In this document: one piece after another, positions 1-7,050 of the stretch
How positions within the stretch are numbered: position 1 is the first letter of the stretch
Layout of the letters: each line of letters starts with the position of its first letter
Origin: JAAYDY01 sp964500225
GTDB taxonomy: Bacteria; Planctomycetota; Phycisphaerae; FEN-1346; JAACEH01
DNA: 24,922 bases
Direction: 5' to 3'
Assembly: GCA_964500225.1 (NCBI GenBank)
Contig: CAZCOA010000040.1
Location: 1 to 24,922, forward strand
Translations under genes and position numbers: made by a program
Notes under the pieces: model-generated
Databases searched by the model: none
The model's input: only the letters and a program-made list of their open reading frames with translations
What the model was told of the DNA's origin: nothing

Positions 1-1
1 G

Positions 2-1477
2 TGGCACCGGCGGGGGGGGGCGGGGCTGGGGCGGTTGCCTGGGAGCCCGTACCGGTCCGAGGGGCGGCTGAGGTCGCCGGTGATCGATCTGGCGTCGGGG
101 GCGGAGGGGTCGGCCATGGCGCTTCCGGGGGCGGTGGTGCTTCGGTCGGTGAGGCTCGATGCGGAGGCGGAGACGCCGGAGGGGACGGCCGTGGGGCTCC
201 AGGTGCGTAGCGGCCCGTGCCCGGTGTACGACGCGGCGCAGTGGTCGCCGTGGCGTCGGGCGGACGAGGCGGGGCCGCCCGGGCATCGGTACGTTCAGTG
301 GCAGGCGACGCTGCGGTCGTCGCAGGCGTGCGTGACGCCGACGCTGCGCGCGGTGAAGGTGGCGGCGGAGGTATCGTTGGAGCAGCCGTCGTGGGCGGGA
401 CGGGCGCGGATCGTGGCGGCGGAGAATCCGGAGATTCGTTACACGTCGATGCCGTTTGCTTACGAGGATTTCCGTCATCCGAAGCTGGCCGAGTTGCGAG
501 CGAAATACAAGTTGGACGAGGTGGCGGCTCCGGGCAAGACGGAGTTCGAGAGGCTGTTGTTGCTGCGCAACTGGGTGTCGGCGCAGTGGAAGTACAAGCC
601 GGCGACGGACGGATACCCGGCGTGGGACGCCGACGAGATACTGACGCAGAAGAAGGGGTTCTGCGTGCAGTACGCGATCGTGTACATGCAGTGCTGCCTG
701 AGCCTGGGGTACAACGCGCGGTTCGTCTTCGGGTACCATCCGGGGGTGATGGACACGGGCCACGAGGTGACGGAGGTGTGGTCGAACGAGTTCAGCCGGT
801 GGATTCTGATGGACGCGAACGCGAACCTGCATCACGGGGACGCGGCGACCGACGAGCCGCTGGGGATGCTGGAGATTCACGATCGGATGGTGGCGGCGTA
901 CTATGGCGACAAGCCGATGCTGTGGGCGAACCGGCCGACGAGCGTGCGCGGCGTGCCGACGCTGACGACGTGCCGCAAGATGCAGACGGAGGCCGACTAC
1001 GACGACCCGACGACGTGGCAGAAACCCGCGTGGCCGCGGTACGCCAAATGGGGGATCCTCCGGATGATGCCGCGCAACAATTTTTACTCGCAGGAGCGTC
1101 CGCTGCCGAAGACGCAGGGGTTCCACTGGGACTGGTCGGACTATTGGGTGTGGGAAGACGCGCGGACGCCGGCCTCGTACGCCTATCGGTATCGTTACAT
1201 CACGGGGCGGCGTGCGGACTGGGACTGGACGCTGAACCAGGTGCGGTTCGACGCGACGTGCGAGGAGGAGGCGAGGGCGGTGACGGTGCGGATGGGCACG
1301 GTGACGCCTGGGTTCGAGACGTTTCTGGTGAACATCGACGACGCGGGGTGGTGGCCGAGCGGGGCGACCTTGCGGTGGCGTCTGCATGAGGGCCTCAACC
1401 GGCTGCGGATGCGTGTGCGTAATGTGTTGGGCGTGGAGGGGCCCGTCAGCCGTCTGGAGATCCAGTACGCCCCGTGA
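2..1477 (+). CDS. Transglutaminase-like domain protein, 5' truncated by the window edge
   Basis: The frame is open to the first base of the window, so the N-terminus is missing; a TTG at 35 is the first possible start inside, but nothing recommends it. Counting from that TTG, residues about 1-110 look like a beta-sandwich module of the kind that compares a set of sampled values (short motifs RSPVIDL, LQVRSG, YVQWQATL). Residues about 165-275 are a transglutaminase/protease-like core with the papain-type triad visible: Cys210 in GFCVQYA, His243 in GHEVTEVW and Asp260 in MDANAN. The last 90 residues form another beta-rich module. Proteins of this superfamily act as peptidases or amidases as well as cross-linkers, so the reaction cannot be named; a secreted or envelope role is likely but the signal sequence is not in view. 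Its 3' end faces the convergent glycosyltransferase at 2076-1195, whose open frame runs 283 bases into this gene on the other strand. Confidence 0.8.
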   Translation, partial: WHRRGGAGLGRLPGSPYRSEGRLRSPVIDLASGAEGSAMALPGAVVLRSVRLDAEAETPEGTAVGLQVRSGPCPVYDAAQWSPWRRADEAGPPGHRYVQWQATLRSSQACVTPTLRAVKVAAEVSLEQPSWAGRARIVAAENPEIRYTSMPFAYEDFRHPKLAELRAKYKLDEVAAPGKTEFERLLLLRNWVSAQWKYKPATDGYPAWDADEILTQKKGFCVQYAIVYMQCCLSLGYNARFVFGYHPGVMDTGHEVTEVWSNEFSRWILMDANANLHHGDAATDEPLGMLEIHDRMVAAYYGDKPMLWANRPTSVRGVPTLTTCRKMQTEADYDDPTTWQKPAWPRYAKWGILRMMPRNNFYSQERPLPKTQGFHWDWSDYWVWEDARTPASYAYRYRYITGRRADWDWTLNQVRFDATCEEEARAVTVRMGTVTPGFETFLVNIDDAGWWPSGATLRWRLHEGLNRLRMRVRNVLGVEGPVSRLEIQYAP

Positions 1478-2076
1478 GGGTCGCGGCGGGGCGCGATCGG
1501 GCAGGACGGGCGGTCGGCGGGGGCGGCGGGCCGGGGGCGTGCGCGGTTTTTGGGCGGATGGGCCCGGGCGCGGCGGGGGCAGGCGCGGGCGGCGGCGGCG
1601 ATGAAGCGGCGAATGGCGGCGATGAGCGACGCGCGGGCGGGCGTCGGCGAGGAGGCCGGGGGCGGGTGCTCGATGTAGCGTCGCACGGCGGGGGCGAGGT
1701 CGGCCATGTCGTAGATGAGGGTCACGCCGGGCATCGATTCGATCTGTCGGGCCAGTTGCATTTGGTGATCGTCGACGTCGAGTTCGCCTTGCTCGACGCG
1801 TCGCGGGACGAGGATCATCGGTTTGGCGAAGCGGAGGGCGTTGAGGACGGTGCCCGATCCGCAATGGCCGACGACGAAGTCGCAGGTGCGGAACAGGTCG
1901 AGGGCCTCGTCGTATTTGACGAAGCGGACGTGTCGTGCGTGCTGCGGCTGGTAGTCGGACAGGCCGCGCTGGATGAGGACGTCCGCGCCGAGGTCGGCGG
2001 CGATGCGGTCCATGGCCTCGATGAGGCGGTTGAACTCGATGCCTTTGGCGGCGGTGCCGACGGTGACGAAGATCAT
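1195..2076 (-). CDS. Glycosyltransferase family 28 C-terminal domain protein (PssE/EpsF/Alg13-like)
   Basis: Residues 1 to about 162 match a stand-alone GT28 C-terminal domain: a Rossmann start with MIFVTVGT, a donor-nucleotide loop GHCGSGT at 70-76 (Cys where the usual loop has Ala or Gly), and a VPRR...H pattern near 90-104. Stand-alone proteins of this kind (bacterial PssE and Cps14G, eukaryotic Alg13) are catalytic subunits that bind the membrane partner PssD/Alg14, and that partner is the gene directly upstream, ending one base before this ATG. The pair would transfer a sugar from a nucleotide donor to a lipid-linked intermediate at the inner membrane. The family is normally about 150-170 residues; here the frame continues to 293, and the extra Arg/Pro/Ala-rich tail runs antisense into the transglutaminase gene. 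The tail is probably either non-functional read-through in GC-rich DNA or the result of a lost stop; the true end is likely near 1580. Confidence 0.75.
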   Translation of the reverse strand: MIFVTVGTAAKGIEFNRLIEAMDRIAADLGADVLIQRGLSDYQPQHARHVRFVKYDEALDLFRTCDFVVGHCGSGTVLNALRFAKPMILVPRRVEQGELDVDDHQMQLARQIESMPGVTLIYDMADLAPAVRRYIEHPPPASSPTPARASLIAAIRRFIAAAARACPRRARAHPPKNRARPRPAAPADRPSCPIAPRRDPHGAYWISRRLTGPSTPNTLRTRIRSRLRPSCRRHRKVAPLGHHPASSMFTRNVSNPGVTVPIRTVTALASSSHVASNRTWFSVQSQSARRPVM

Positions 2077-2077
2077 G

Positions 2078-2563
2078 TCAGAGGACCCTCCCGTGGTACT
2101 CGGCGCGGCCTGGGCCGTAGGCGTCGGTCAACTGCGGCCACTGGACGAACAGCCGCGTGGCCAGGCGCGACACGAGGCGTCCGGTGAGCGATGGGGCGCT
2201 GACGCGCGTGACGGATTCCAGGTAGAGCGAGGGGCGGCGAAAGAGGAGGCGGTTTACGAGGAACGCTGGCACGGCGATTTCGGCGCCGGTGCTGATGAGG
2301 ACGTCGGGTCGTTCCTTGAGGAAGATCCGCAGGAAGGTCCAGAGGGCGGCGATCATGCTCAGCGCGACGCCGAAGGGTTGCTGGTAGCCGAGGAGCATCG
2401 GGGCGTAGTACACGCGAGCGACGTCGTCGATGGTGGCGTCGCGGACGGCGGGAAACCGGGTGACGCAGAGGATGCACTCGTGCTGGTCGGCGATCTCGCG
2501 TGCGACGGAGAGGATCTGTGCGAGGTGGCCGCCGGCGGAACTGACGAGGAGGATTCGAGCCAT
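2078..2563 (-). CDS. Alg14/PssD-like glycosyltransferase membrane-anchor subunit
   Basis: A 161-residue protein of the size expected for PssD/EpsE/Alg14. It opens with a Rossmann strand and a glycine loop (LLVSSAGGHLAQ at about 5-16), has a hydrophobic segment at about 65-85 (LSMIAALWTFLRIFL), and then PDVLISTGAEIAVPAF, the typical second nucleotide-sugar-fold signature of this family. Known members recruit the GT28 catalytic subunit to the membrane and contribute the acceptor-binding half of the active site. The start at 2563 is preferred because the next longer frame only overlaps the radical SAM gene, and because it leaves a 5-base gap to that gene's stop. The stop TGA is followed after one base by the ATG of the PssE-like gene, so the two are almost certainly translated together. 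Confidence 0.83.
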   Translation of the reverse strand: MARILLVSSAGGHLAQILSVAREIADQHECILCVTRFPAVRDATIDDVARVYYAPMLLGYQQPFGVALSMIAALWTFLRIFLKERPDVLISTGAEIAVPAFLVNRLLFRRPSLYLESVTRVSAPSLTGRLVSRLATRLFVQWPQLTDAYGPGRAEYHGRVL

Positions 2564-2568
2564 GGCGA

Positions 2569-3942
2569 TCAGCCGTCCTTCGGGCGGAACCAGCCGGCGA
2601 CCATCGCGTGGGCGGCCCTGAGGCCCGCGCTGATGATCTCCATGCGGTAGGGGTGGTGGACCAGGCCCTTGAGGATCTTCCAGTAGCGCAGCCTCATGAA
2701 CCGGGCGTAGATGCGAGCCATCTCTTCGCTGGAGATGTGGTTGGACAGGTTGATGAGGCGGTCGGGGTCGATGCGGTCGCGGTGCGTGATGCTTCCCCAG
2801 TGCATGTCGTTGGAGGCGAGGCCGCGCTGGACGGCGTAGTCCCAGATGGGGGTGCCGGGGTACGGCCGCAGGATGTACACGTCGAGGATGGACAACGGCA
2901 TTTTCCGGATGAACTGGTAGGTTTCCTCGATTTCCTCGCGAGTTTCGTCTGGGGCGCCGATGATGAAGGATCCCTGGGCGAGCATGCCGTGGCGTCGGAC
3001 GGTCATGATGGCGTTGCGGTTTTGTTCGACGGTGACGTTGCCGCCCTTGAGGTACGTGAGGGTGCGTTGGCATCCGGACTCCAGGCCCATGTTGACCGAG
3101 GCGACGCCGATGTCCTTGAGGAGCTCGCACATGCGATCGGTGACGATGTTGGCGCGGGCGTTGCAGGTGAAGCGGACCTTGCCGACGAGGCCGCGCTGGA
3201 TCAGGAGGTCGCGGATGCGTTCGAGCCGTTCGAGGTTGGCCACGAAGAGGTCGTCGTAGAAGCTGATGACCTTGACGTGGTAGTCGCGGACGAGCTGCTC
3301 GACTTCGTCCACGACGCGTTCGGCGGAGAAGAAGCGGACCTTGCCGGGCCAGAATCGGGTGGAGGCGCAGAAGACGCAGCTATAGGGGCAGCCGCGGGAG
3401 CTGAACAGGTAGCTGTGCGGCTGCGGGACGGCGATGGTGCGGTCGGGCGGGGGAATGTCGTCGAGCCGTGCGATGTGGGGTCGCGGGGGCGTTCGGACGA
3501 GTTCGCCGCGGTCGCGGAAGACCAGGCCCGGGATGTGGCGCAGCCGTTGGGGAGGCAGGCCTCCGGTTTCCAGGAAGAGTTTCATGAGATCGACGATGGC
3601 CATTTCGCCTTCGCCGAGGACGCCGACGTCCATTTCGGGATAGAGCGACTCGGGCAGTGCGGTGATGTGGATGCCGCCGATGATGACGGGGATGCCGAGC
3701 TCGCGGGCGACGCGTGCGTTCTGGCGTGCGATGCCGTATCGGACGCTGGTGGAGCTGATGCCGACGACGTCGGGCCTCCACTGTCGGATGGTTTGTGCGA
3801 CGCCGGTGGCGGCGGCGCGGACCTCGACCTGTCCGGGCAGTTCGCGGCGGATCATCGCCGTCAGGTAGGCCAGCCCGAGCGACGGCTGTCGCAGGTCGAG
3901 CTCGCGTGTTTCGTCAACGGATTCTGCCAGAAGGAGTTTCAT
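2569..3942 (-). CDS. B12-binding-type radical SAM protein
   Basis: A 457-residue protein of the cobalamin-binding-domain/radical SAM class. Residues about 1-120 form a Rossmann-like region of the B12-binding type (DVVGISSTS near 58-66, VIIGGIHITALPE near 86-98), although the classic DxHxxG cobalamin-ligand motif is not obvious, so B12 may not be bound. The radical SAM core carries CxxxCxxC at Cys185, Cys189 and Cys192, which would hold the [4Fe-4S] cluster that cleaves S-adenosylmethionine. The core continues with typical helices and an IIGAPDET motif. The C-terminus is basic with a predicted amphipathic region. Enzymes of this class perform methylations, ring contractions and other C-C chemistry on lipids, hopanoids, antibiotics and glycans. 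The substrate is unknown; being between an acyltransferase and a lipid-linked glycosyltransferase pair suggests a glycan or lipid substrate. Confidence 0.85.
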   Translation of the reverse strand: MKLLLAESVDETRELDLRQPSLGLAYLTAMIRRELPGQVEVRAAATGVAQTIRQWRPDVVGISSTSVRYGIARQNARVARELGIPVIIGGIHITALPESLYPEMDVGVLGEGEMAIVDLMKLFLETGGLPPQRLRHIPGLVFRDRGELVRTPPRPHIARLDDIPPPDRTIAVPQPHSYLFSSRGCPYSCVFCASTRFWPGKVRFFSAERVVDEVEQLVRDYHVKVISFYDDLFVANLERLERIRDLLIQRGLVGKVRFTCNARANIVTDRMCELLKDIGVASVNMGLESGCQRTLTYLKGGNVTVEQNRNAIMTVRRHGMLAQGSFIIGAPDETREEIEETYQFIRKMPLSILDVYILRPYPGTPIWDYAVQRGLASNDMHWGSITHRDRIDPDRLINLSNHISSEEMARIYARFMRLRYWKILKGLVHHPYRMEIISAGLRAAHAMVAGWFRPKDG

Positions 3943-3962
3943 GGGCTACGGATCGGTCCTTA

Positions 3963-4607
3963 TCACGGGTCGGCGCGGGTCGGCGCGGGCGGCGTGTTGT
4001 CGCCGGGGGTTGTCTGCGGCGACGTCGTTGCGGCGGCATCGTCGCCCCAGATGCGCACGGTGCGTGCCGGCGCGCCGACGGAAATGGCGTAGTCGGGCAC
4101 GTCGCGGGTGACGATGGTGCCGGCGCCGAGGACGGCCCCGCGGCCGATGGTCACGCCCTTGAGGATGACACAGTGGCTGCTGATCCAGGCGCCGCGACCG
4201 ATGCGGATGGGACGGCTGTCGAGTCCCTGTTGGGCGATGGGTCGGCTGCGGTCCTTGCACACGTGGTCCACGTCCACGATGACGTTATAGGGGCCGATGA
4301 CGACATCGTCTTCGATTTCGACGCGGCTGTGGGCGGTGATCATGGTGCCTTCGCCGATGTGGACGTTGTTGCCAATGAGGATCTGCCCCGAGGGGGGCAA
4401 GGTGTTGATCGTGGCATTGCGGAGCATTCGCAGGCGTTTGCCGATGCGGATGGAGCCAGGGTGTCCCTGGACGATGCGGATGCCTTCGTAGAGCATGGCG
4501 CCGCGGTCGAGGCGGCCTCCGGCGGACGACAGGATGGTCTGCCACAGCGCGCGGCGCAGCGGCGCGACGATGCGAAAATAGACGAATCGGACGATGATTC
4601 CGACCAC
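3963..4607 (-). CDS. Left-handed beta-helix acyltransferase (WbbJ/NodL/Maa type)
   Basis: A 214-residue hexapeptide-repeat acyltransferase. Repeated [LIV]-G-x-x triplets run from about residue 52 to 185 (ILIGNNVHIGEG, VVIGPYNVI, VTIGRGAVLGAG), the signature of the parallel beta-helix that binds acetyl- or acyl-CoA. His115 in DVDHVCKD sits where the catalytic base of sugar O-acetyltransferases is found. The likely role is O- or N-acylation of a sugar in surface polysaccharide. The start is a GTG at 4607 preceded by GGAGG five bases upstream. The last 25 residues are low-complexity Thr/Pro/Asp. It is the first gene of a minus-strand operon (about 20 bases before the radical SAM start) and is served by the promoter at 4659-4687. 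Confidence 0.85.
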   Translation of the reverse strand: MVGIIVRFVYFRIVAPLRRALWQTILSSAGGRLDRGAMLYEGIRIVQGHPGSIRIGKRLRMLRNATINTLPPSGQILIGNNVHIGEGTMITAHSRVEIEDDVVIGPYNVIVDVDHVCKDRSRPIAQQGLDSRPIRIGRGAWISSHCVILKGVTIGRGAVLGAGTIVTRDVPDYAISVGAPARTVRIWGDDAAATTSPQTTPGDNTPPAPTRADP

Positions 4608-4658
4608 GCCGCCTCCGCGACTGAACGACCTACGGGCCTGGATACGCTACAGCAGGAC

Positions 4659-4687
4659 ATTATAGAGGCGCTGCCCCGAGGTCACAA
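4659..4687 (-). promoter_or_regulatory. Sigma70-type promoter of the glycan operon
   Basis: Read on the minus strand, TTGTGA (4687-4682) is followed after 17 bases by an exact TATAAT (4664-4659). Transcription would begin near 4652, giving a leader of about 45 bases before the GTG at 4607. Confidence 0.65.
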
Positions 4688-4749
4688 GGGGGCGCTATCC
4701 GAAGAACGCCGGCGCGTCCCGGACATGTGTCGTGACGGGCGTCGGCGGA

Positions 4750-5349
4750 TCACTTGCCCTTGCGTGCCGGGCGGAACAGTTGCCTGAGCCACAGGTCGCC
4801 GCCGGCAGGCACTGGGTAGGTGCCGCCGGAGACGCGCCGAATCTGTTCGACGGAGTAGAAGGCCTTGGGGTGGCATTGCTCAATCGTGCCGATGACGTTC
4901 CGGAGCAGCTTGCGCGGCAGGACGACGTAGAGCACGGTGACGGGGCCGGTCTTGCCCTCGGCGTGGATGGTTGTCACACCGAAGCCCTGCTCGCGGAGCA
5001 GATCGGACAACGATTCGGCTTTTTGTTGCGTGATGACGCGCAACGCGACGAGCCCCGTGGCCAGTCGCTCTTCGATGACCATGCCGACGTAGTTGCCCGT
5101 GGCGAAGCCGAGGCCGTAGGCCATCAGGCAGACGGGATTCGTGATGTTCTTGAACACCTGGCCGACGGCCAGGACCCAGATGGTGACTTCGAAGAAGCCC
5201 ATGATGGGGGCGAGCAGCTTGTGGCCGCGAGCGACGAAGATGATGCGCATGGTGCCGACGCTGACGTCCATGATGCGGGCCAGGAAGATCGCCACCGGCA
5301 GCACGCCGTAGGTGAACCAGGGTTCGTTCCAGAAGGGGTACTCGGGCAT
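4750..5349 (-). CDS. UPF0316 family membrane protein (DUF5698/DUF2179)
   Basis: A 199-residue protein resembling Bacillus YebE and the UPF0316 family, a little longer than usual. Three hydrophobic segments lie at about 12-32, 45-66 and 70-92, with the conserved-looking FLARIMDVSVGTMR and GFFEVTIWVLAVGQ blocks. The cytosolic C-terminal half (about 105-180) has the DUF2179 pattern, including LREQGFGVTTI and VLYVVLPRK. The molecular role of the family is not known; DUF2179 is suspected of binding a small ligand. The ATG at 5349 is chosen because GAAAGGA lies seven bases upstream; an in-frame start 12 codons earlier has no ribosome site. It is a single-gene unit with its own promoter (5397-5426) and stands apart from the glycan operon downstream, with about 140 non-coding bases between. 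Confidence 0.85.
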   Translation of the reverse strand: MPEYPFWNEPWFTYGVLPVAIFLARIMDVSVGTMRIIFVARGHKLLAPIMGFFEVTIWVLAVGQVFKNITNPVCLMAYGLGFATGNYVGMVIEERLATGLVALRVITQQKAESLSDLLREQGFGVTTIHAEGKTGPVTVLYVVLPRKLLRNVIGTIEQCHPKAFYSVEQIRRVSGGTYPVPAGGDLWLRQLFRPARKGK

Positions 5350-5396
5350 CGCCGATCCTTTCATGCGGTCGGGGGGGCAACGCATCGTCGATGCCG

Positions 5397-5426
5397 ATTG
5401 TAACGCGCCTCGTCACGGGGCATCAA
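5397..5426 (-). promoter_or_regulatory. Sigma70-type promoter of the UPF0316 gene
   Basis: On the minus strand TTGATG (5426-5421) is followed after 18 bases by TACAAT (5402-5397). The transcript would start about 40 bases before the chosen ATG. The same TACAAT box recurs in other minus-strand promoters of this window. Confidence 0.55.
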
Positions 5427-5439
5427 GACATGCCGTTGG

Positions 5440-5539
5440 NNNNNNNNNNNNNNNNNNNNNNNNNNNNNNNNNNNNNNNNNNNNNNNNNNNNNNNNNNNNN
5501 NNNNNNNNNNNNNNNNNNNNNNNNNNNNNNNNNNNNNNN
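5440..5539. other. Assembly gap (100 N)
   Basis: Exactly 100 undetermined bases. The round number suggests a placeholder, so the real distance between the UPF0316 gene and the secreted-protein gene is unknown and a gene could be hidden here. Confidence 0.99.
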
Positions 5540-5626
5540 AGGGGCATAACGGGTTCGGACGGGTTGCGCCGTTGGAGCGTCGCGTCGTCCTCGCTGGATG
5601 GGGGTCGAGGGGGGCGTGTGCCCGCC

Positions 5627-6277
5627 TTACTGCTGGCTCTTGTCCTTGTCTTTAGCCTCGCCCTTGTCTTTGGCCTTGTCCTTTGCCTTGGGCTTGGCTT
5701 CGTTCTTGCTCTCATCCTTGCCCTGGTTGGGATCGGCCTTGTCCTTCGCCTGATCTTCGGCCGGGGGCTGGACGATGTTCGACAGCTCCGTCTTCAGCGC
5801 GGCCAGGGCCTTGGCGGCCTTGTCGATCTGGGGCTTGGCGTCGTCGAGCGACTCGGCCTTGGTGGCGGCCGCGATCGCGCGGTTGATCTGGCTCAGCGCG
5901 GAGACGCACCGCTTGCAGATCTTCTGACAGCAGGGCGGCGTTTGGGGGCCGTGCGGCCGGGGGTCGTCCTTGTCGGTGCGTCGCGGCGGTTTGGTTTTGG
6001 CCTCGAGTTCTTCGCTCAGTTTTTCGATGCTCCTGGCGGCGAGCTGGAGGTCGGCGTCGGCGGCCTTTTTGGTCTGCTCGGCGGCGGCCTTGTCGATGCC
6101 GCGCGACGCCTGATCGAGCTTGTTGATGGTCGCACGGCAGAGGGCCTTGCAGCAGGGCTTGGCCTCGGTCTGGTCGTTTTCTTTGGCGGTGTTGTCGGAC
6201 TTTTCCGCTGCGGCCGCCATCGCTGCCATCGCGACGCAAGCGGCAGCCACCACGACACCCCGTAACAGCCTGTTCAT
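5627..6277 (-). CDS. Secreted protein with duplicated CCxxxC module and charged tail, function unknown
   Basis: I do not recognise a family. The 216-residue product starts with a clear type I signal peptide (MNRLLRGVVVAAACVAMAA, cleavage near Ala24). The mature part holds two related modules: CCKALC at 42-47 followed by TINKLDQA, and CCQKICKRC at 116-124 followed by SQINRAIA. Between and after them are alpha-helical, Ala/Lys/Glu-rich stretches, and the last 45 residues are a Lys/Asp/Ala/Glu/Gln repeat (KAKDKAKDK type) that is probably unstructured. Seven cysteines in vicinal pairs could bind a metal or form disulfides outside the membrane. The ATG at 6277 follows AAAGGAG by eight bases; the longer frame reaching 6385 has no ribosome site and would bury the signal peptide. 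It lies downstream of comEB but has its own extended -10 box. Base composition matches the surroundings, apart from the Lys-rich tail. Confidence 0.75.
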   Translation of the reverse strand: MNRLLRGVVVAAACVAMAAMAAAAEKSDNTAKENDQTEAKPCCKALCRATINKLDQASRGIDKAAAEQTKKAADADLQLAARSIEKLSEELEAKTKPPRRTDKDDPRPHGPQTPPCCQKICKRCVSALSQINRAIAAATKAESLDDAKPQIDKAAKALAALKTELSNIVQPPAEDQAKDKADPNQGKDESKNEAKPKAKDKAKDKGEAKDKDKSQQ

Positions 6278-6315
6278 GAGATACCACTCCTTTGTTTGGG
6301 TTTCCCCCGGCGCAG

Positions 6316-6338
6316 TGCGGCCCGGCTTGCCGGCCGCA
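6316..6338 (-). promoter_or_regulatory. GC-rich hairpin in the leader of the secreted-protein gene
   Basis: TGCGGCC (6316-6322) and GGCCGCA (6332-6338) are perfect inverted repeats with a nine-base interior. The hairpin falls between comEB and the secreted-protein start. No T-run follows it on the minus strand, so it may be a weak 3' end of comEB or a leader structure. Confidence 0.35.
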
Positions 6339-6359
6339 GCGCGTGTCGGAAAAGCGGGT

Positions 6360-6368
6360 ATTGTACCA
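6360..6368 (-). promoter_or_regulatory. Extended -10 promoter element for the secreted-protein gene
   Basis: Minus strand TGGTACAAT, which fits the extended -10 form TGnTATAAT with one mismatch. No good -35 box is seen 16-18 bases upstream, as is usual for extended -10 promoters. The predicted leader is about 75 bases. Confidence 0.45.
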
Positions 6369-6436
6369 TAAGCGGCCCGGAACAAGCGAAAAATCGTTGG
6401 CGGGATGCGACGGCCGCGGATGAGGAGCTGTGGGCG

Positions 6437-6889
6437 CTACAGGGTGACGAGGTCGATCGGGATGCCGGCGGCGCGGAGCATTTCTTTGCCGAGCTGGTCG
6501 GGGTAGTCGTCGCGGATGACGACGCGGCAGATGCCGGCGTTGATGAGCATTTTGGCGCACAAGGAGCAGGGATGGCAGGTGGCGTAGAGGGTGGCGCCGT
6601 CGATGCGGGTGCCGTGGCGGGCGGCCTGGAGGATGGCGTTCTGCTCGGCGTGCAGGCCGCGGCAGAGCTCGTGCCGCTCGCCCGAGGGCACCTTCATCTG
6701 CTCGCGCAGGCAACCGACCTCGTCACAGTGAGGAATGCCGGCCGGAGGGCCGTTGTAGCCGGTGGCCAGGATGTACTTGTCGAGTACGAGAATGGCGCCG
6801 ACGTGCCGCCGCAGGCAGGTGGACCGTTGGGCCACCTCGCCGGTGATGCGCATGAAATACTGGTCCCAGGTCGGTCGTGGTGTATTCAT
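6437..6889 (-). CDS. comEB: dCMP deaminase (ComEB family)
   Basis: A 150-residue zinc-dependent deaminase of the dCMP/ComEB type, converting dCMP to dUMP for thymidylate synthesis in the cytosol. The zinc site is complete: His80 and the proton-shuttling Glu82 in HAEQNAIL, then Cys108 and Cys111 in HPCSLC. The N-terminus has the family's opening RPTWDQYFM...RSTC, which requires the start at 6889 and excludes the internal Met13. The first ATG is only eight bases from the -10 box, and no Shine-Dalgarno sequence can fit between, so the mRNA should be leaderless. The gene is divergent from the HEAT-deacetylase gene. Confusion with riboflavin (RibD) or tRNA (TadA) deaminases is unlikely given the length and the N-terminal block. 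Confidence 0.93.
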   Translation of the reverse strand: MNTPRPTWDQYFMRITGEVAQRSTCLRRHVGAILVLDKYILATGYNGPPAGIPHCDEVGCLREQMKVPSGERHELCRGLHAEQNAILQAARHGTRIDGATLYATCHPCSLCAKMLINAGICRVVIRDDYPDQLGKEMLRAAGIPIDLVTL

Positions 6890-6897
6890 GGGGAGGC

Positions 6898-6926
6898 AGC
6901 ATAATCGACGGCCGCGGCCAGGTCAA
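6898..6926 (-). promoter_or_regulatory. Strong sigma70-type promoter giving a leaderless comEB transcript
   Basis: Minus strand TTGACC (6926-6921), 17 bases, TATGCT (6903-6898). Only eight bases separate the -10 box from the comEB ATG, so the transcript should begin at or within a base or two of the start codon. Confidence 0.65.
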
Positions 6927-7050
6927 GCGTCGGGGCACATGCACTTTCCTACGATGAGCGGAAATTGCCGGGCAAATCCCGTCACCGTTCTTGGCGATGG
7001 CAGTTACAATGAAGGAGCCGTTCAATGTCCCCAAGCAAGGAGATCCGCTC

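Noticed and set aside
2608..4092. 494-residue plus-strand frame opposite the radical SAM gene
   Set aside because: Asp/Ala/Val/Gly-rich shadow without motifs; the opposite strand has the CxxxCxxC motif and operon spacing.
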